Of a stretch of 64,000 nt of DNA, positions 33,347-40,702 are shown piece by piece. The DNA is taken from NCBI RefSeq assembly GCF_000183135.1, contig NC_014734.1:1488001-1552000 (forward strand), in the 5' to 3' direction. The stretch is from Paludibacter propionicigenes WB4. GTDB lineage: Bacteria; Bacteroidota; Bacteroidia; Bacteroidales; Paludibacteraceae. How positions within the stretch are numbered: the first letter of the stretch is position 1; each line of letters begins with the position of its first letter. A model generated the notes under the pieces. The model ran no database searches. It was not told the DNA's origin and saw nothing but the letters and a program-made list of their open reading frames with translations. The position numbers and the translations under genes were made by a program.

Positions 33347-34483
33347 ATGAATAAACTCCTGCAAAATGCCGGAAACATTGCTTTACAAATCGGTCGCATT
33401 CTCTTTGGTGCTGTATTTGTTTTCTCCGGTTTTGTCAAAGCTATTGATCCACTCGGCTCTACTTATAAAATAGAAGATTATCTGCACCATTTCGGCGGCT
33501 TTATGGAATCCATGGCCGATTATGCTTTCCCATTAGCAATAGCACTTTCTACCCTTGAGCTTATCATTGGTCTTAACATGATTTTCAGAATACATGTTGA
33601 TCTGACAAACGTATTGGCATTGATCTTTATGCTGATAATGACACCATTAACGTTATACATTGCCATTAAAAATCCTGTCACCGACTGTGGGTGTTTTGGA
33701 GATGCTTTGATAATCAGCAACTGGGCTACATTTTCGAAAAATATCGTGTTGCTGGCCATTGCCATTCTGATGATAATATACAATTTTAAATTTCATCCAT
33801 TCCTAACAAACAAAATCCAGTTCCTTATATTCTTCGCGTTTATTGCTCTCGGAGTTTCGTTATCTCTTTATAGCTACCGCCATTTACCCATGATAGATTT
33901 TCTACCCTACAAAGTTGGGGTGAATATACCTAAAGCCATGGAAATTCCGGATAATGCTCCTTCGGATGTGTATGAAACCACTTTTATTTATCAAAAAAAT
34001 GGAGAGCAAAAAGAATTTACACTAGAGAATTATCCGAAAGGCGACCCAAGCTGGACTTTTGTTGACCAAAAATCGGTACTGATTTCAAAAGGATACAAAG
34101 CTCCTATTCATGATTTTTCGATAATGAACGAGCAATTTGACGACATAACCAAGCAAGTGCTGAGTTACCCGGGAAATACCTACTTATTAATATGCTACGA
34201 TATCAATGAAACTTCTGTAGAAGGTGCTATGAAAGCTGAGCAAATCTATCAGAAAGCCAAAAAGAAGGGAATCAAGTTTTACGCTCTTACAGCATCATCC
34301 GACGATGACATACGTAAATTTGCAGATAAAACCGGAGTTACCTATCCATTCTGGAAAACCGATATGACAGCTCTGAAAACAGTTATACGAGCTAATCCCG
34401 GATTGGTATTAATTAAGAGTGGTACTGTAGAAGGTAAATGGAACTGGAGAGACTTTGATAAGTCGGTAGTTAGTGCTAAGTAG
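33347..34483 (+). CDS. DoxX/MauE-like membrane protein with thioredoxin-fold C-terminal domain
   Basis: The 378-residue protein has an N-terminal DoxX/MauE-type module of four to five helices (residues 10-180). It begins with GRILFGAVFVFSGFVKAIDP and contains the Cys-x-Cys motif TDCGCFGDALIIS near residue 125. A C-terminal domain (about 240-375) resembles a thioredoxin/TlpA fold but carries no CxxC pair. The MauE-like motif suggests membrane redox or maturation of exported proteins, but the missing active-site cysteines argue against a standard disulfide function. It lies between DUF1599 and tpiA. Confidence 0.8.
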   Translation: MNKLLQNAGNIALQIGRILFGAVFVFSGFVKAIDPLGSTYKIEDYLHHFGGFMESMADYAFPLAIALSTLELIIGLNMIFRIHVDLTNVLALIFMLIMTPLTLYIAIKNPVTDCGCFGDALIISNWATFSKNIVLLAIAILMIIYNFKFHPFLTNKIQFLIFFAFIALGVSLSLYSYRHLPMIDFLPYKVGVNIPKAMEIPDNAPSDVYETTFIYQKNGEQKEFTLENYPKGDPSWTFVDQKSVLISKGYKAPIHDFSIMNEQFDDITKQVLSYPGNTYLLICYDINETSVEGAMKAEQIYQKAKKKGIKFYALTASSDDDIRKFADKTGVTYPFWKTDMTALKTVIRANPGLVLIKSGTVEGKWNWRDFDKSVVSAK

Positions 34484-34576
34484 TCGGTAGTTAGAAGTTG
34501 ATCGTTGAAAATATCGCGAAACAACTATCGCAAACATAGTGAGTAAAAATTTTAAACTAAAATAAAAATAAAAAAG

Positions 34577-35332
34577 ATGAGAAAAAACATTGTTGCAGGA
34601 AACTGGAAAATGAACAAAACCCTACAAGAAGGGTTAGCATTGGCAACTGAATTGAATAAAGCATTGGCCGGATCAACTCCAAATTGCGATGTAGTAATCG
34701 GAACTCCTGCTATCCATTTAGCAAGCGTAGCTGCTGCTATCGACACAACAAAAATTGGCGTAGCTGCTCAAAACTGTGCTAACAAAGAATCAGGTGCTTA
34801 TACCGGAGAGATCAGTGCTGCTATGGTAAAATCTACCGGAGCTAATTATGTAATCCTTGGTCACTCTGAGCGTCGCGAGTATTATGGTGAAACCAGCGCT
34901 ATTCTTAACGACAAAGTAGCTTTGGCATTGGCTAACGGTCTAACTCCCATTTATTGCTGCGGTGAAGCACTGGAAGTACGCAACGCAAACGGACAAAACG
35001 CTTATGTAAAAAACCAGTTGGAAGAAACTATCTTCAACCTGAGCGCCGATGATTTCAAAAAAATCGTTATCGCTTACGAACCAATCTGGGCTATCGGAAC
35101 CGGTGTAACTGCTTCTACTGAGCAAGCTCAGGATATGTTGGCATTTATCCGCACAATCATTGCTGAAAAATATGGCAAAGAAATAGCAGAAAATACATCA
35201 ATTCTTTACGGTGGAAGCTGTAACGCTAAAAATGCAGGCGAATTGTTTGCTCAGCCTGATATCGACGGTGGATTGATTGGCGGTGCTTCTCTGAAAGTTG
35301 AAGACTTCAAAGCTATTATCGACGCATTTTGA
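34577..35332 (+). CDS. tpiA: Triosephosphate isomerase
   Basis: Interconverts dihydroxyacetone phosphate and glyceraldehyde 3-phosphate in glycolysis and gluconeogenesis. The 251 residues contain Lys11 in AGNWKMNK, the catalytic His in [13 protein letters not shown], the catalytic Glu in [10 protein letters not shown] with its mobile loop, and the phosphate-binding YGGSC and GGLIGGASL segments. Length is exactly typical. It ends the DUF1599-DoxX-tpiA unit and is followed by a strong terminator. Confidence 0.98.
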   Translation: MRKNIVAGNWKMNKTLQEGLALATELNKALAGSTPNCDVVIGTPAIHLASVAAAIDTTKIGVAAQNCANKESGAYTGEISAAMVKSTGANYVILGHSERREYYGETSAILNDKVALALANGLTPIYCCGEALEVRNANGQNAYVKNQLEETIFNLSADDFKKIVIAYEPIWAIGTGVTASTEQAQDMLAFIRTIIAEKYGKEIAENTSILYGGSCNAKNAGELFAQPDIDGGLIGGASLKVEDFKAIIDAF

Positions 35333-35401
35333 TTTAGTTGACCCGATAATTGGATAGCTAACTCGATTAGTTGGTTTGATTAGCCGGATAAGATAAAATA
35401 T

Positions 35402-35435
35402 AAAAATCCTGTAAATATGTTTACAGGATTTTTTT
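35402..35435 (+). terminator. Terminator after tpiA
   Basis: Arms AAAAATCCTGTAAA and TTTACAGGATTTTT around TATG form a 14-bp stem with a T-run. The -7 element of the next gene begins two bases after its end. Confidence 0.85.
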
Positions 35436-35436
35436 G

Positions 35437-35444
35437 TACTTTTG
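35437..35444 (+). promoter_or_regulatory. -7 element for the Sua5/YciO-like gene
   Basis: TACTTTTG lies immediately behind the tpiA terminator. Its -33 position falls inside the terminator stem. About 80 nt of leader, containing two 14-bp tandem repeats, precede the ATG at 35524. Confidence 0.6.
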
Positions 35445-35487
35445 CACCGCGTTCCGGTCATAAGTTATTGAAAATGTTTGCTAAAAA

Positions 35488-35519
35488 CTGTTCACTGATA
35501 ACTGTTCGCTGACAACTGA
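35488..35519 (+). repeat. Two tandem 14-bp repeats in the leader of the Sua5-like gene
   Basis: CTGTTCACTGATAA (35488-35501) and CTGTTCGCTGACAA (35502-35515) are followed by a partial third unit CTG. The core TTCACTGATAA recurs in other intergenic regions of this window. Confidence 0.75.
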
Positions 35520-35523
35520 AAAT

Positions 35524-36129
35524 ATGCTAATAAAAATCTACGATACAAATCCTAATCCAATCGAAATACGCCGGGTGGTAGAGGTATTGCGCAAAGGAGG
35601 AATTATTATCTTTCCTACCGATGGCGTTTACGCATTTGGCTGTAATATATTCAATGCATCGGGGGTTGAGTTTATAGCCAAGCTGAAAGAGCACGATATG
35701 CGCAAAGCCAACTTGTCATTTATCTGTCATGAAATGAGTCAGATAAGTGAGTACGCTAAAATGGACGATGTGTCTTTTAAACTTATGAAACGGAACTTGC
35801 CCGGTCCGTTCACGTTTATCCTTAACGGGAGCAGCAAGTTACCCAAACTTTTCAAAAACAAAAAAACAGTGGGTATCCGTATGCCTCAAAATAACATCGC
35901 GTTGGAAATAGTCCGCGAACTGGGTAACCCGCTGATGACAAGCTCTATCTTTACCGACGAAAAAACCACCGAGTACATCACCGACCCGGAACTGATTGAA
36001 GAAAAATACGGTCATCAGGTAGACATGGTAATAGATGGTGGTATGGGAGGATTAATCCACTCCACCATAGTCGACTGCACTGAAGACGAACCGGTTATTA
36101 TCCGCCAGGGAGCCGGAGAATTGCAGTGA
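35524..36129 (+). CDS. Sua5/YciO/YrdC family threonylcarbamoyl-AMP synthase-like protein
   Basis: The 201-residue protein matches the YrdC/Sua5 domain: IRRVVEVLRKGGIIIFPTDGVYAFGCN (landmarks KGGIIIFPTDGVYAFGC), the AKLKEHD segment, LPGPFTFIL, VGIRMPQN and an IIRQGAGEL end. Family members make threonylcarbamoyl-adenylate from threonine, bicarbonate and ATP for the t6A modification of tRNA. The YciO subgroup has weaker or different activity, and the length fits YciO/YrdC without the C-terminal Sua5 domain. It is a single-gene unit with its own promoter and terminator. Confidence 0.88.
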   Translation: MLIKIYDTNPNPIEIRRVVEVLRKGGIIIFPTDGVYAFGCNIFNASGVEFIAKLKEHDMRKANLSFICHEMSQISEYAKMDDVSFKLMKRNLPGPFTFILNGSSKLPKLFKNKKTVGIRMPQNNIALEIVRELGNPLMTSSIFTDEKTTEYITDPELIEEKYGHQVDMVIDGGMGGLIHSTIVDCTEDEPVIIRQGAGELQ

Positions 36130-36142
36130 TTCTGAATAAAAT

Positions 36143-36190
36143 AAATAGAAGAGGTTGAATTCAATTAAGAATTCAACCTCTTCTATTTTT
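36143..36190. terminator. Bidirectional terminator between the Sua5-like gene and the SnoaL-like gene
   Basis: A 20-bp stem (AAATAGAAGAGGTTGAATTC and its complement) with a 6-nt loop and a T tail separates two convergent genes. Confidence 0.85.
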
Positions 36191-36246
36191 ACCACAGTTT
36201 CATTTAGCGAGACAATGACAAATCGAGAGTAATTCATAGAATTAAA

Positions 36247-36741
36247 TCACATCATCTTCAACGCTCCATCCCAGTGTTCGATGGCTTTTCCGTCTACAAT
36301 GCGCCATTGATCAAACCAGGTAGTAGTATACTTTTGTCCGGAATGTTTTGTATCCTTTTCTTCCTTGACATAAGCTACGGTTACTAAATCGCCTTCGGCT
36401 ACAACAGAAACAACTTTCGTTTTCATCTTTTGAGGAATAGGGGTTGGAGTCACCTTCAACAATTCAACAAAGAATTTCACAACAGCATCCCTCCCACTAG
36501 CAGCATTCGGATTGTGTTGTATGTAACCCTCTGCTATATACTTATCTGCCAACTCCCAATGATTACACTCTAACAAGTCTTTTACAATATGGTACGCAAC
36601 TTGTTTATTTCTGTTTAACTTTTTATCTTTACTGGTAAATAAAGCATCCGGATTGGGCGATGCAACTACTGCTTCCTGAGAGTAAACTATCAAAGAACAC
36701 AGAAATAAAGAGAAAAAAACTACAATGCTTTTTGTTTTCAT
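36247..36741 (-). CDS. Exported SnoaL-like (NTF2 fold) protein
   Basis: The 164-residue protein has a signal peptide (MKTKSIVVFFSLFLCSLIVYSQ). Its NTF2/SnoaL-like domain has LADKYIAEGYIQHNPNAASGRDAVVKFF near the middle (landmarks YIAEGYIQHNP and GRDAVVKFF) and ends in a TTWFDQWRIVDGKAIEHWD motif. Such folds are used by polyketide cyclases, dehydratases and by binding proteins; the substrate is unknown. It lies 148 bp downstream of the tannase-family gene and in the same direction as it, but a weak terminator separates the two genes. Confidence 0.75.
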   Translation of the reverse strand: MKTKSIVVFFSLFLCSLIVYSQEAVVASPNPDALFTSKDKKLNRNKQVAYHIVKDLLECNHWELADKYIAEGYIQHNPNAASGRDAVVKFFVELLKVTPTPIPQKMKTKVVSVVAEGDLVTVAYVKEEKDTKHSGQKYTTTWFDQWRIVDGKAIEHWDGALKMM

Positions 36742-36823
36742 AATAATATGTTTATAAGATGAAAATTTATACTCAACTACAGATTACTTCCCAGATTTCT
36801 ATTATTTATATAGCAGTTTGAAA

Positions 36824-36864
36824 AGAGTGTTCTACAAATAATTGATATATTTATAGAACACTCT
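36824..36864 (-). terminator. Probable terminator after the tannase-family gene
   Basis: Arms AGAGTGTTCTA and TAGAACACTCT enclose 19 nt; on the minus strand a short TTTT follows. The loop is long, so confidence is moderate. Confidence 0.55.
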
Positions 36865-36889
36865 ATTTCGTAATGCAGTACTTGAGATT

Positions 36890-38635
36890 TTATTTAGCGG
36901 CGCTTACATACGATGTTATCTGGTCGGCCGGTCCACTTACATATTTTTGGTAGCTTGGATACGAACACATCAAATAACCTCCTGTTCCTTGTTGTTTCTG
37001 GCTAATCCGACCTTTGGCATCTATTACCATCGTTTTGGCAGGTGCCTGATTTTTTTCAACCCAGTTTACAAGTAAATCCATATTATCGTCGCCATTGGGC
37101 GAAGGTATATTTTTTACATCTACCGGTTTTCCCTCACCATTCACTTTATACCCTTTTCCACTCAAACCATGACCGGCCTGAGGAACAACATATAAGCGGG
37201 CGAATTTATCAATTGTAGCACGTCCCATTTTATTAATCAAAGACTGATAATAATCGAGTTGAGCACCCGGCGAAGCGATATTGTCCATGGTACCAATAGT
37301 CAAAATCATCTTGCCTCCTCTTTTGAAAAATGCAGCTAAATCCGGATTTGTAGAGTCCAACCAACCTGACAACTGTTCGCGACGTTTATTCCATTTACCG
37401 CCTTCGACATAATCCAGTGGATTTGATTTCAAATCCTGCATTAAAAATCCGGTTACACCTAACGAACCAAGCGAACCATGAACCTGCGCATTTTCAGGAG
37501 CTCCTTCCTGTCCTTTGTAGCGTTGTCCGGTTATCATACCAAATCCATCGGGCTCAACTGTAGGAAGCCACATACCAAATCCGGTGACGCCGTTGGCAAG
37601 TGGTGTCGCAAATTTATAGGTACTGTAAGCCAATTCCATAGTTTTGATTTGTTCATTGGTCAGCTTAGCCGATTCAGACTTGTCAGCCGGATTCGGGTCT
37701 ACATTATTAGGAGCCCGAAGTGCAGCCCATGGGTCTTTTGGTCCGACACCGTCATTCACATTGAATATAGAACGGGCAGCCACATAGTTGCTCACAACAC
37801 CATCGGCGATACCGTCAAGTTTATCGCATTGACGAAGAAATTCGACACGAATTGCATTTACTTTGGCAGGAGTTACCCAGTTCTTTGCCGGTATTTCCTG
37901 TATTCTGATCAGCTCCGGAGCAAGCATAAGGCTCGAAAAGTTGACAATTGGAACATTGGCTATGATGCCGTTATAATCTTTTGGATACCGCTGAGCCACT
38001 GTAAGCGCCTCGCGACCACCATGAGAAGTTCCTACATAATAGTTATAGGCAGGACGTTTTCCATAAAGACGCTGCATAATAACAACAGCAGCATCGTGGG
38101 TTTTCTTCATTTGCATATAACCCATATTTTTGATAGCCTCGTCATTCAGCGCCCACTCATCACCCGGAGTAGGACCTGAAGCAAGTGGTTTCTGACCGCC
38201 ACCACCAAATCCAGCAGCCTGATGACCTGAATCACTTCCGTACAGCGCAAATCCTTTGTTTATAAGAGGATTTTTACCTTCGCGTACAGTGATAGTCCCG
38301 TTCATACCACCTCCTCCGGCTTGCATAGAACGTTGCGACCAGCTTGCAGGCAAAATAACTCTGAAGTTTATTGGCCAACCCTTCGGATCGACAGGAAAAA
38401 TGGATCCTTCCACAACAGCATACGCCGGAGTAGCATCAGTAGCCTCAACCCAGCGAGGTTCATAAAGTTTTACAGAACCGACTGGCTCACCGATGGAAGA
38501 TGCGGGAACAGAAGTGCCAACTTTAGATAAATCGGCTTTAGTGATAGTGATATTGGTCAGTATTTTCGCTTGGGCAAATGATTCATTGACACCAAAGAAA
38601 AACAGCACAATAACTGAATAAATTAATTTTTTCAT
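36890..38635 (-). CDS. Exported tannase/feruloyl esterase family hydrolase
   Basis: The 581-residue secreted protein has a signal peptide (MKKLIYSVIVLFFFGVNESFAQA) and the tannase-family alpha/beta-hydrolase fold. The nucleophile serine is in YYVGTSHGGREAL, preceded by GFALYGSDSGHQ. Probable acid Asp is in TMDNIASPGAQLDYY and the His in VVPQAGHGLSGKG. Members cleave ester bonds of gallate or ferulate in plant polyphenols, or aromatic diesters (MHETase-like). The CS...HC disulfide flanking the catalytic Ser and His in classical tannases is absent here, since neither residue has a neighbouring cysteine. Substrate is therefore uncertain. It has its own promoter element. Confidence 0.82.
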   Translation of the reverse strand: MKKLIYSVIVLFFFGVNESFAQAKILTNITITKADLSKVGTSVPASSIGEPVGSVKLYEPRWVEATDATPAYAVVEGSIFPVDPKGWPINFRVILPASWSQRSMQAGGGGMNGTITVREGKNPLINKGFALYGSDSGHQAAGFGGGGQKPLASGPTPGDEWALNDEAIKNMGYMQMKKTHDAAVVIMQRLYGKRPAYNYYVGTSHGGREALTVAQRYPKDYNGIIANVPIVNFSSLMLAPELIRIQEIPAKNWVTPAKVNAIRVEFLRQCDKLDGIADGVVSNYVAARSIFNVNDGVGPKDPWAALRAPNNVDPNPADKSESAKLTNEQIKTMELAYSTYKFATPLANGVTGFGMWLPTVEPDGFGMITGQRYKGQEGAPENAQVHGSLGSLGVTGFLMQDLKSNPLDYVEGGKWNKRREQLSGWLDSTNPDLAAFFKRGGKMILTIGTMDNIASPGAQLDYYQSLINKMGRATIDKFARLYVVPQAGHGLSGKGYKVNGEGKPVDVKNIPSPNGDDNMDLLVNWVEKNQAPAKTMVIDAKGRISQKQQGTGGYLMCSYPSYQKYVSGPADQITSYVSAAK

Positions 38636-38702
38636 TTTTATTATATGATTGGTTAGTATTGTTATGACAGGAGCTATAGAAAAGTCAGAATAGCGAATAA
38701 CG

Positions 38703-38710
38703 ACAAAATT
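38703..38710 (-). promoter_or_regulatory. -7 element for the tannase-family gene
   Basis: TAATTTTG on the minus strand lies 67 bp before the start at 38635. A hairpin (AGGCTCA/TGAGCCT, 38711-38739) sits immediately upstream of it, where a regulator could act. Confidence 0.5.
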
Positions 38711-38984
38711 AGGCTCATTCTAAACAGATTACTGAGCCTATAAAATCACTTTGTCAATCTGATTCAATAGATTATATGACAAGTTCTATAAGTATATTAT
38801 GAAAATGAAAAACAACGTTTTTCCGAGTCAAATGTACAATATTATTCTGATAGATTGACTGAATCAGATACAAAATCAATTCTGTTTTTAATTAATTTAT
38901 CATTCTATTATCGCATTAGGTCTTGTATCAATAAAAATGAGCAGTATATGACCATAAAAACACCGCAAATCATGTGATAAACAT

Positions 38985-39014
38985 TTGATTATTCGACATA
39001 ATTTGTTATTTTTG
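38985..39014 (+). promoter_or_regulatory. Promoter of the decarboxylase-subunit unit (TTG-N19-TATTTTTG)
   Basis: TTG at 38985-38987 and TATTTTTG at 39007-39014 are exactly 19 bp apart. The first start codon downstream is 39137, giving a leader of about 115 nt. Confidence 0.7.
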
Positions 39015-39136
39015 TCAACGTTTCTTTGACTTCAATCACCTGCATTAAGTACCTTCCTCTATTATTGAAGTCGATTGGTAATTCTGCACCAACTAACAAT
39101 CACGAAAAATAATTATTCACTCTTAAATATAGTATT

Positions 39137-39250
39137 ATGGTAATATTTTCTATTTTCTTGCAAACCGCTATAATTTCTTTTTTTATTGCCGGGATAATCT
39201 GGGTTGTTAATCGAGTTCTATCATTCAAAAAATCAAACCACAAAAAATAA
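39137..39250 (+). CDS. 37-residue single-pass membrane microprotein upstream of the decarboxylase beta subunit
   Basis: A short frame starts at an ATG in an A/T-rich leader and ends 6 bp before the oadB-like gene. The peptide is a single hydrophobic helix (about residues 3-24) followed by a basic tail (FKKSNHKK). Na+-translocating decarboxylases carry a small gamma subunit with one membrane helix, encoded next to beta, so a reduced gamma-like subunit is plausible. It lacks the C-terminal zinc-binding tail of OadG and is shorter than known gamma or epsilon subunits. Position, promoter and tight spacing support it being a real gene. Confidence 0.5.
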   Translation: MVIFSIFLQTAIISFFIAGIIWVVNRVLSFKKSNHKK

Positions 39251-39256
39251 TAAGTT

Positions 39257-40501
39257 ATGAACTTCTCAGATTTCTTTCATCAGTTTCAGGGAATTGCAAC
39301 ATTATTCTCATCAGATATTAGCATATCAATAACCAGAATTTTTCTCATTTTCCTAGGCCTACTATTAATGTATTTAGGGAAAAAAGGCGTATTAGAAGCA
39401 CTTTTAATGATTCCTATGGGCTTGGGTATGGCAACAATAAATGCATCCCTAATGTTTCTGCCTCACGGAGTACCCGGTGGGTTTGTAGAGAATGGAGCAG
39501 TACAGGGAACTTTGTTTCTGGACTCAATGGTTACCGATGTAAATCAAATGTTTGATTTACTCCAAATTGATTTTTTGCAGCCGGTTTATGTATTTACATT
39601 TAGTAATGGACTTATTGCCTGTCTTGTTTTTATGGGAATCGGTTCGTTGCTTGATATCGGTTTTTTATTACAACGCCCCTTCACCAGCATGTTGCTCGCT
39701 TTGTGTGCGGAACTGGGAACATTTGTGGTTGTACCAATTGCTCAGGCTATGGGATTAACCGCCCAGGAAGCAGCATCGATTGCCATGGTCGGCGGTGCTG
39801 ATGGCCCAATGGTTTTATTTACGTCCTTATCTCTGGCCAAACATTTATTTGTACCGATTACTGTAGTAGCTTATTTATACCTGGGGCTGACCTACGGCGG
39901 CTATCCTTATTTAATCAGATTGTTGATTCCTAAAAAACTCAGAGCGATCAAAATTGACAAATCAAAAGAAAAACCGAAAAAACCGATTTCGGCATCTACA
40001 AAACTTGCTGCTGCAGGTATTTTGTGTGTCGTGCTTTGCTTGCTTTTTCCGGTAGCTTCACCACTATTCTTTTCCCTGTTTTTAGGCATTTCGATTAAAG
40101 AAGCTAAACTTACGCATATTCATGACTTTATAAGCGGCCCACTTCTTTATGGCTCTACTTTTTTCCTGGGTTTAACGCTTGGAGTTCTTTGCGAAGCCCA
40201 TTTATTGCTTGACCCCCGCATTTTGAAATTATTAGTACTCGGTATATTGGCATTATTGTTTTCGGGTATTGGTGGCATTATCGGCGGTTATATTATGTAT
40301 TTCATCAAAGGCGGAAACTTCAATCCTACAATAGGTATTGCCGGTGTTAGTTGTGTACCTTCAACGGCTAAAGTTGCACAAAAAGAAGTTACAAAGTCTA
40401 ATCCGAATAGCATGATTTTACCGGAAGCCCTGGGTGCCAATATTTGTGGAGTAATCACTTCTGCGATTATTGCCGGCTTGTATATCAATTTCTTCAGATA
40501 A
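39257..40501 (+). CDS. oadB: Na+-translocating decarboxylase beta subunit (OadB/GcdB/MmdB family)
   Basis: The 414-residue membrane protein has about ten helices. Family motifs are MVGGADGPMVLF near residue 177, with the Asp implicated in Na+ transport and decarboxylation, and the C-terminal TIGIAGVSCVPSTAKVAQKE and MILPEALGANICGVITSAIIAG. The beta subunit decarboxylates carboxybiotin and pumps Na+ out of the cell. The carboxyltransferase alpha subunit and biotin carrier are not in the window; only the 37-residue membrane peptide precedes it. It may pair with components encoded elsewhere, or be a spare beta subunit. The physiological substrate (oxaloacetate, methylmalonyl-CoA or glutaconyl-CoA) cannot be told from beta alone. 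Confidence 0.88.
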   Translation: MNFSDFFHQFQGIATLFSSDISISITRIFLIFLGLLLMYLGKKGVLEALLMIPMGLGMATINASLMFLPHGVPGGFVENGAVQGTLFLDSMVTDVNQMFDLLQIDFLQPVYVFTFSNGLIACLVFMGIGSLLDIGFLLQRPFTSMLLALCAELGTFVVVPIAQAMGLTAQEAASIAMVGGADGPMVLFTSLSLAKHLFVPITVVAYLYLGLTYGGYPYLIRLLIPKKLRAIKIDKSKEKPKKPISASTKLAAAGILCVVLCLLFPVASPLFFSLFLGISIKEAKLTHIHDFISGPLLYGSTFFLGLTLGVLCEAHLLLDPRILKLLVLGILALLFSGIGGIIGGYIMYFIKGGNFNPTIGIAGVSCVPSTAKVAQKEVTKSNPNSMILPEALGANICGVITSAIIAGLYINFFR

Positions 40502-40520
40502 AGATTGAGCACATACTTAA

Positions 40521-40567
40521 AACCGCTATTGAAAGCCTGACGACAGCTTTCAATAGCGGTTTTTTTT
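40521..40567 (+). terminator. Terminator after the decarboxylase beta subunit gene
   Basis: Arms AACCGCTATTGAAAGC and GCTTTCAATAGCGGTT enclose 9 nt and run into a run of T residues, 20 bp after the stop. Confidence 0.88.
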
Positions 40568-40627
40568 ATAAGATATTTCATCAAGCAGTTCAGCCATAAT
40601 TCCATTTCGAGTTCAGGCCGGTATGAC

Positions 40628-40658
40628 AAAAAAGAGGGCATCCACAAAGAATGCCCTC
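40628..40658 (-). terminator. Terminator after the GH3 gene
   Basis: Minus-strand arms GAGGGCAT and ATGCCCTC enclose 9 nt and are followed by TTTTTTG, 45 bp beyond the stop codon. Confidence 0.8.
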
Positions 40659-40702
40659 AATACCTAGAAATAACTATAGATAAATACTTTCAATGGATAC
40701 TT

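Larger units (their letters stand above)
38636..39136. other. Divergent 500-bp intergenic region between the tannase-family and decarboxylase genes
   Basis: No gene is visible on either strand. It holds the two divergent promoters, the 38711-38739 hairpin, and an imperfect inverted repeat (CAATCTGATTCA at 38755-38766 and TGAATCAGAT-type at about 38859-38869). A leader hairpin (GACTTCAAT/ATTGAAGTC, 39028-39072) lies downstream of the plus-strand promoter. The remainder is AT-rich with nothing recognisable. Confidence 0.6.
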
